45,433 nucleotides of DNA from Bacteroidales bacterium. GTDB lineage: Bacteria > Bacteroidota > Bacteroidia > Bacteroidales > UBA932. Position numbers and translations under genes: made by a program. Position 1 is the first letter of the stretch; each line of letters begins with the position of its first letter. Below, piece after piece: positions 45,315 to 45,433 of the stretch. Location: positions 1 through 45,433 of the forward strand of contig JAEEOM010000205.1 of the NCBI GenBank assembly GCA_016284265.1, read 5' to 3'. The notes beneath the pieces were generated by a model. That model had not been told where the DNA came from. It did not search any database and was given only the letters and a program-made list of their open reading frames with translations.

Positions 45315-45433
45315 AACCCCGAAAGTTAGACAAAAAACTTTCGGGGTTTTGTTATGCTAAAAAAGCACACTTATGCAGATCGACTCAAGTATATGAAGAT
45401 GCTTGAGGCTGGGTATAGTATGGATTACATCCA
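45315..45433 (+). mobile_element. Left end of an IS3-family (IS150-like) insertion sequence, truncated by window end
   Basis: TGAACCCCGAAAGTTAGACA terminal-type sequence with a 13-bp palindrome, followed by a transposase OrfA-like start. Confidence 0.65.
45354..45433 (+). CDS. IS3-family transposase OrfA, N-terminal HTH (partial)
   Basis: MLKKHTYADRLKYMKMLEAGYSMDYI... Confidence 0.7.
   Translation, partial: MLKKHTYADRLKYMKMLEAGYSMDYI

Overview
The window reads as a chromosomal segment from a Bacteroidales-type genome: TAnnTTTG-type -7 promoters, MKK-lipoproteins, fimbrillin-like proteins and an rSAM/lipoprotein pair. Most of 1-43,219 is an ordinary, densely packed set of housekeeping genes: purB, rimM, rpsP, murF, dut, a polysaccharide flippase, PPIase, a phosphohexomutase, def, ruvX, an M23 peptidase, dxr, rseP, a DUF4837-like lipoprotein, tRNA-Glu, rpsT, radC, upp, miaB, a SPOR protein, rpoN, an OsmC protein, cysS, two M3 peptidases, ssb, an M48 peptidase, tcdA, tRNA-Met, tRNA-Gln, nhaA, GH125, YqeY, GH3, and a PRTase-codB pair. 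Accessory content includes a fimbrillin-like surface locus (about 27.0-29.8 kb) and a Big2/LRR/M64 lipoprotein (about 30-32.8 kb). The last 2.2 kb (43.2-45.4 kb) is repeat-rich and lacks convincing genes, ending in the start of an IS3-type element. The most notable signal is a pair of nearly identical, oppositely oriented ~67-bp intergenic sequences (about 1467-1532 and 6708-6774). Each contains a textbook sigma-54 promoter (TGGCACGRCCTTTGCT), a conserved ~40-nt core and then a terminator hairpin, which predicts a family of ~80-nt RpoN-dependent small RNAs. The conserved core is antisense to a translation-start sequence (UUAACCUAUGAAAAAAC). It has 14 contiguous nt of complementarity to the start-codon region of the small-peptide gene that opens the fimbrillin locus at 27,047. 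rpoN itself lies in the window. A second notable signal is the 43.2-45.3 kb non-coding block: two two-hairpin repeats bracket nested inverted repeats that share one centre.
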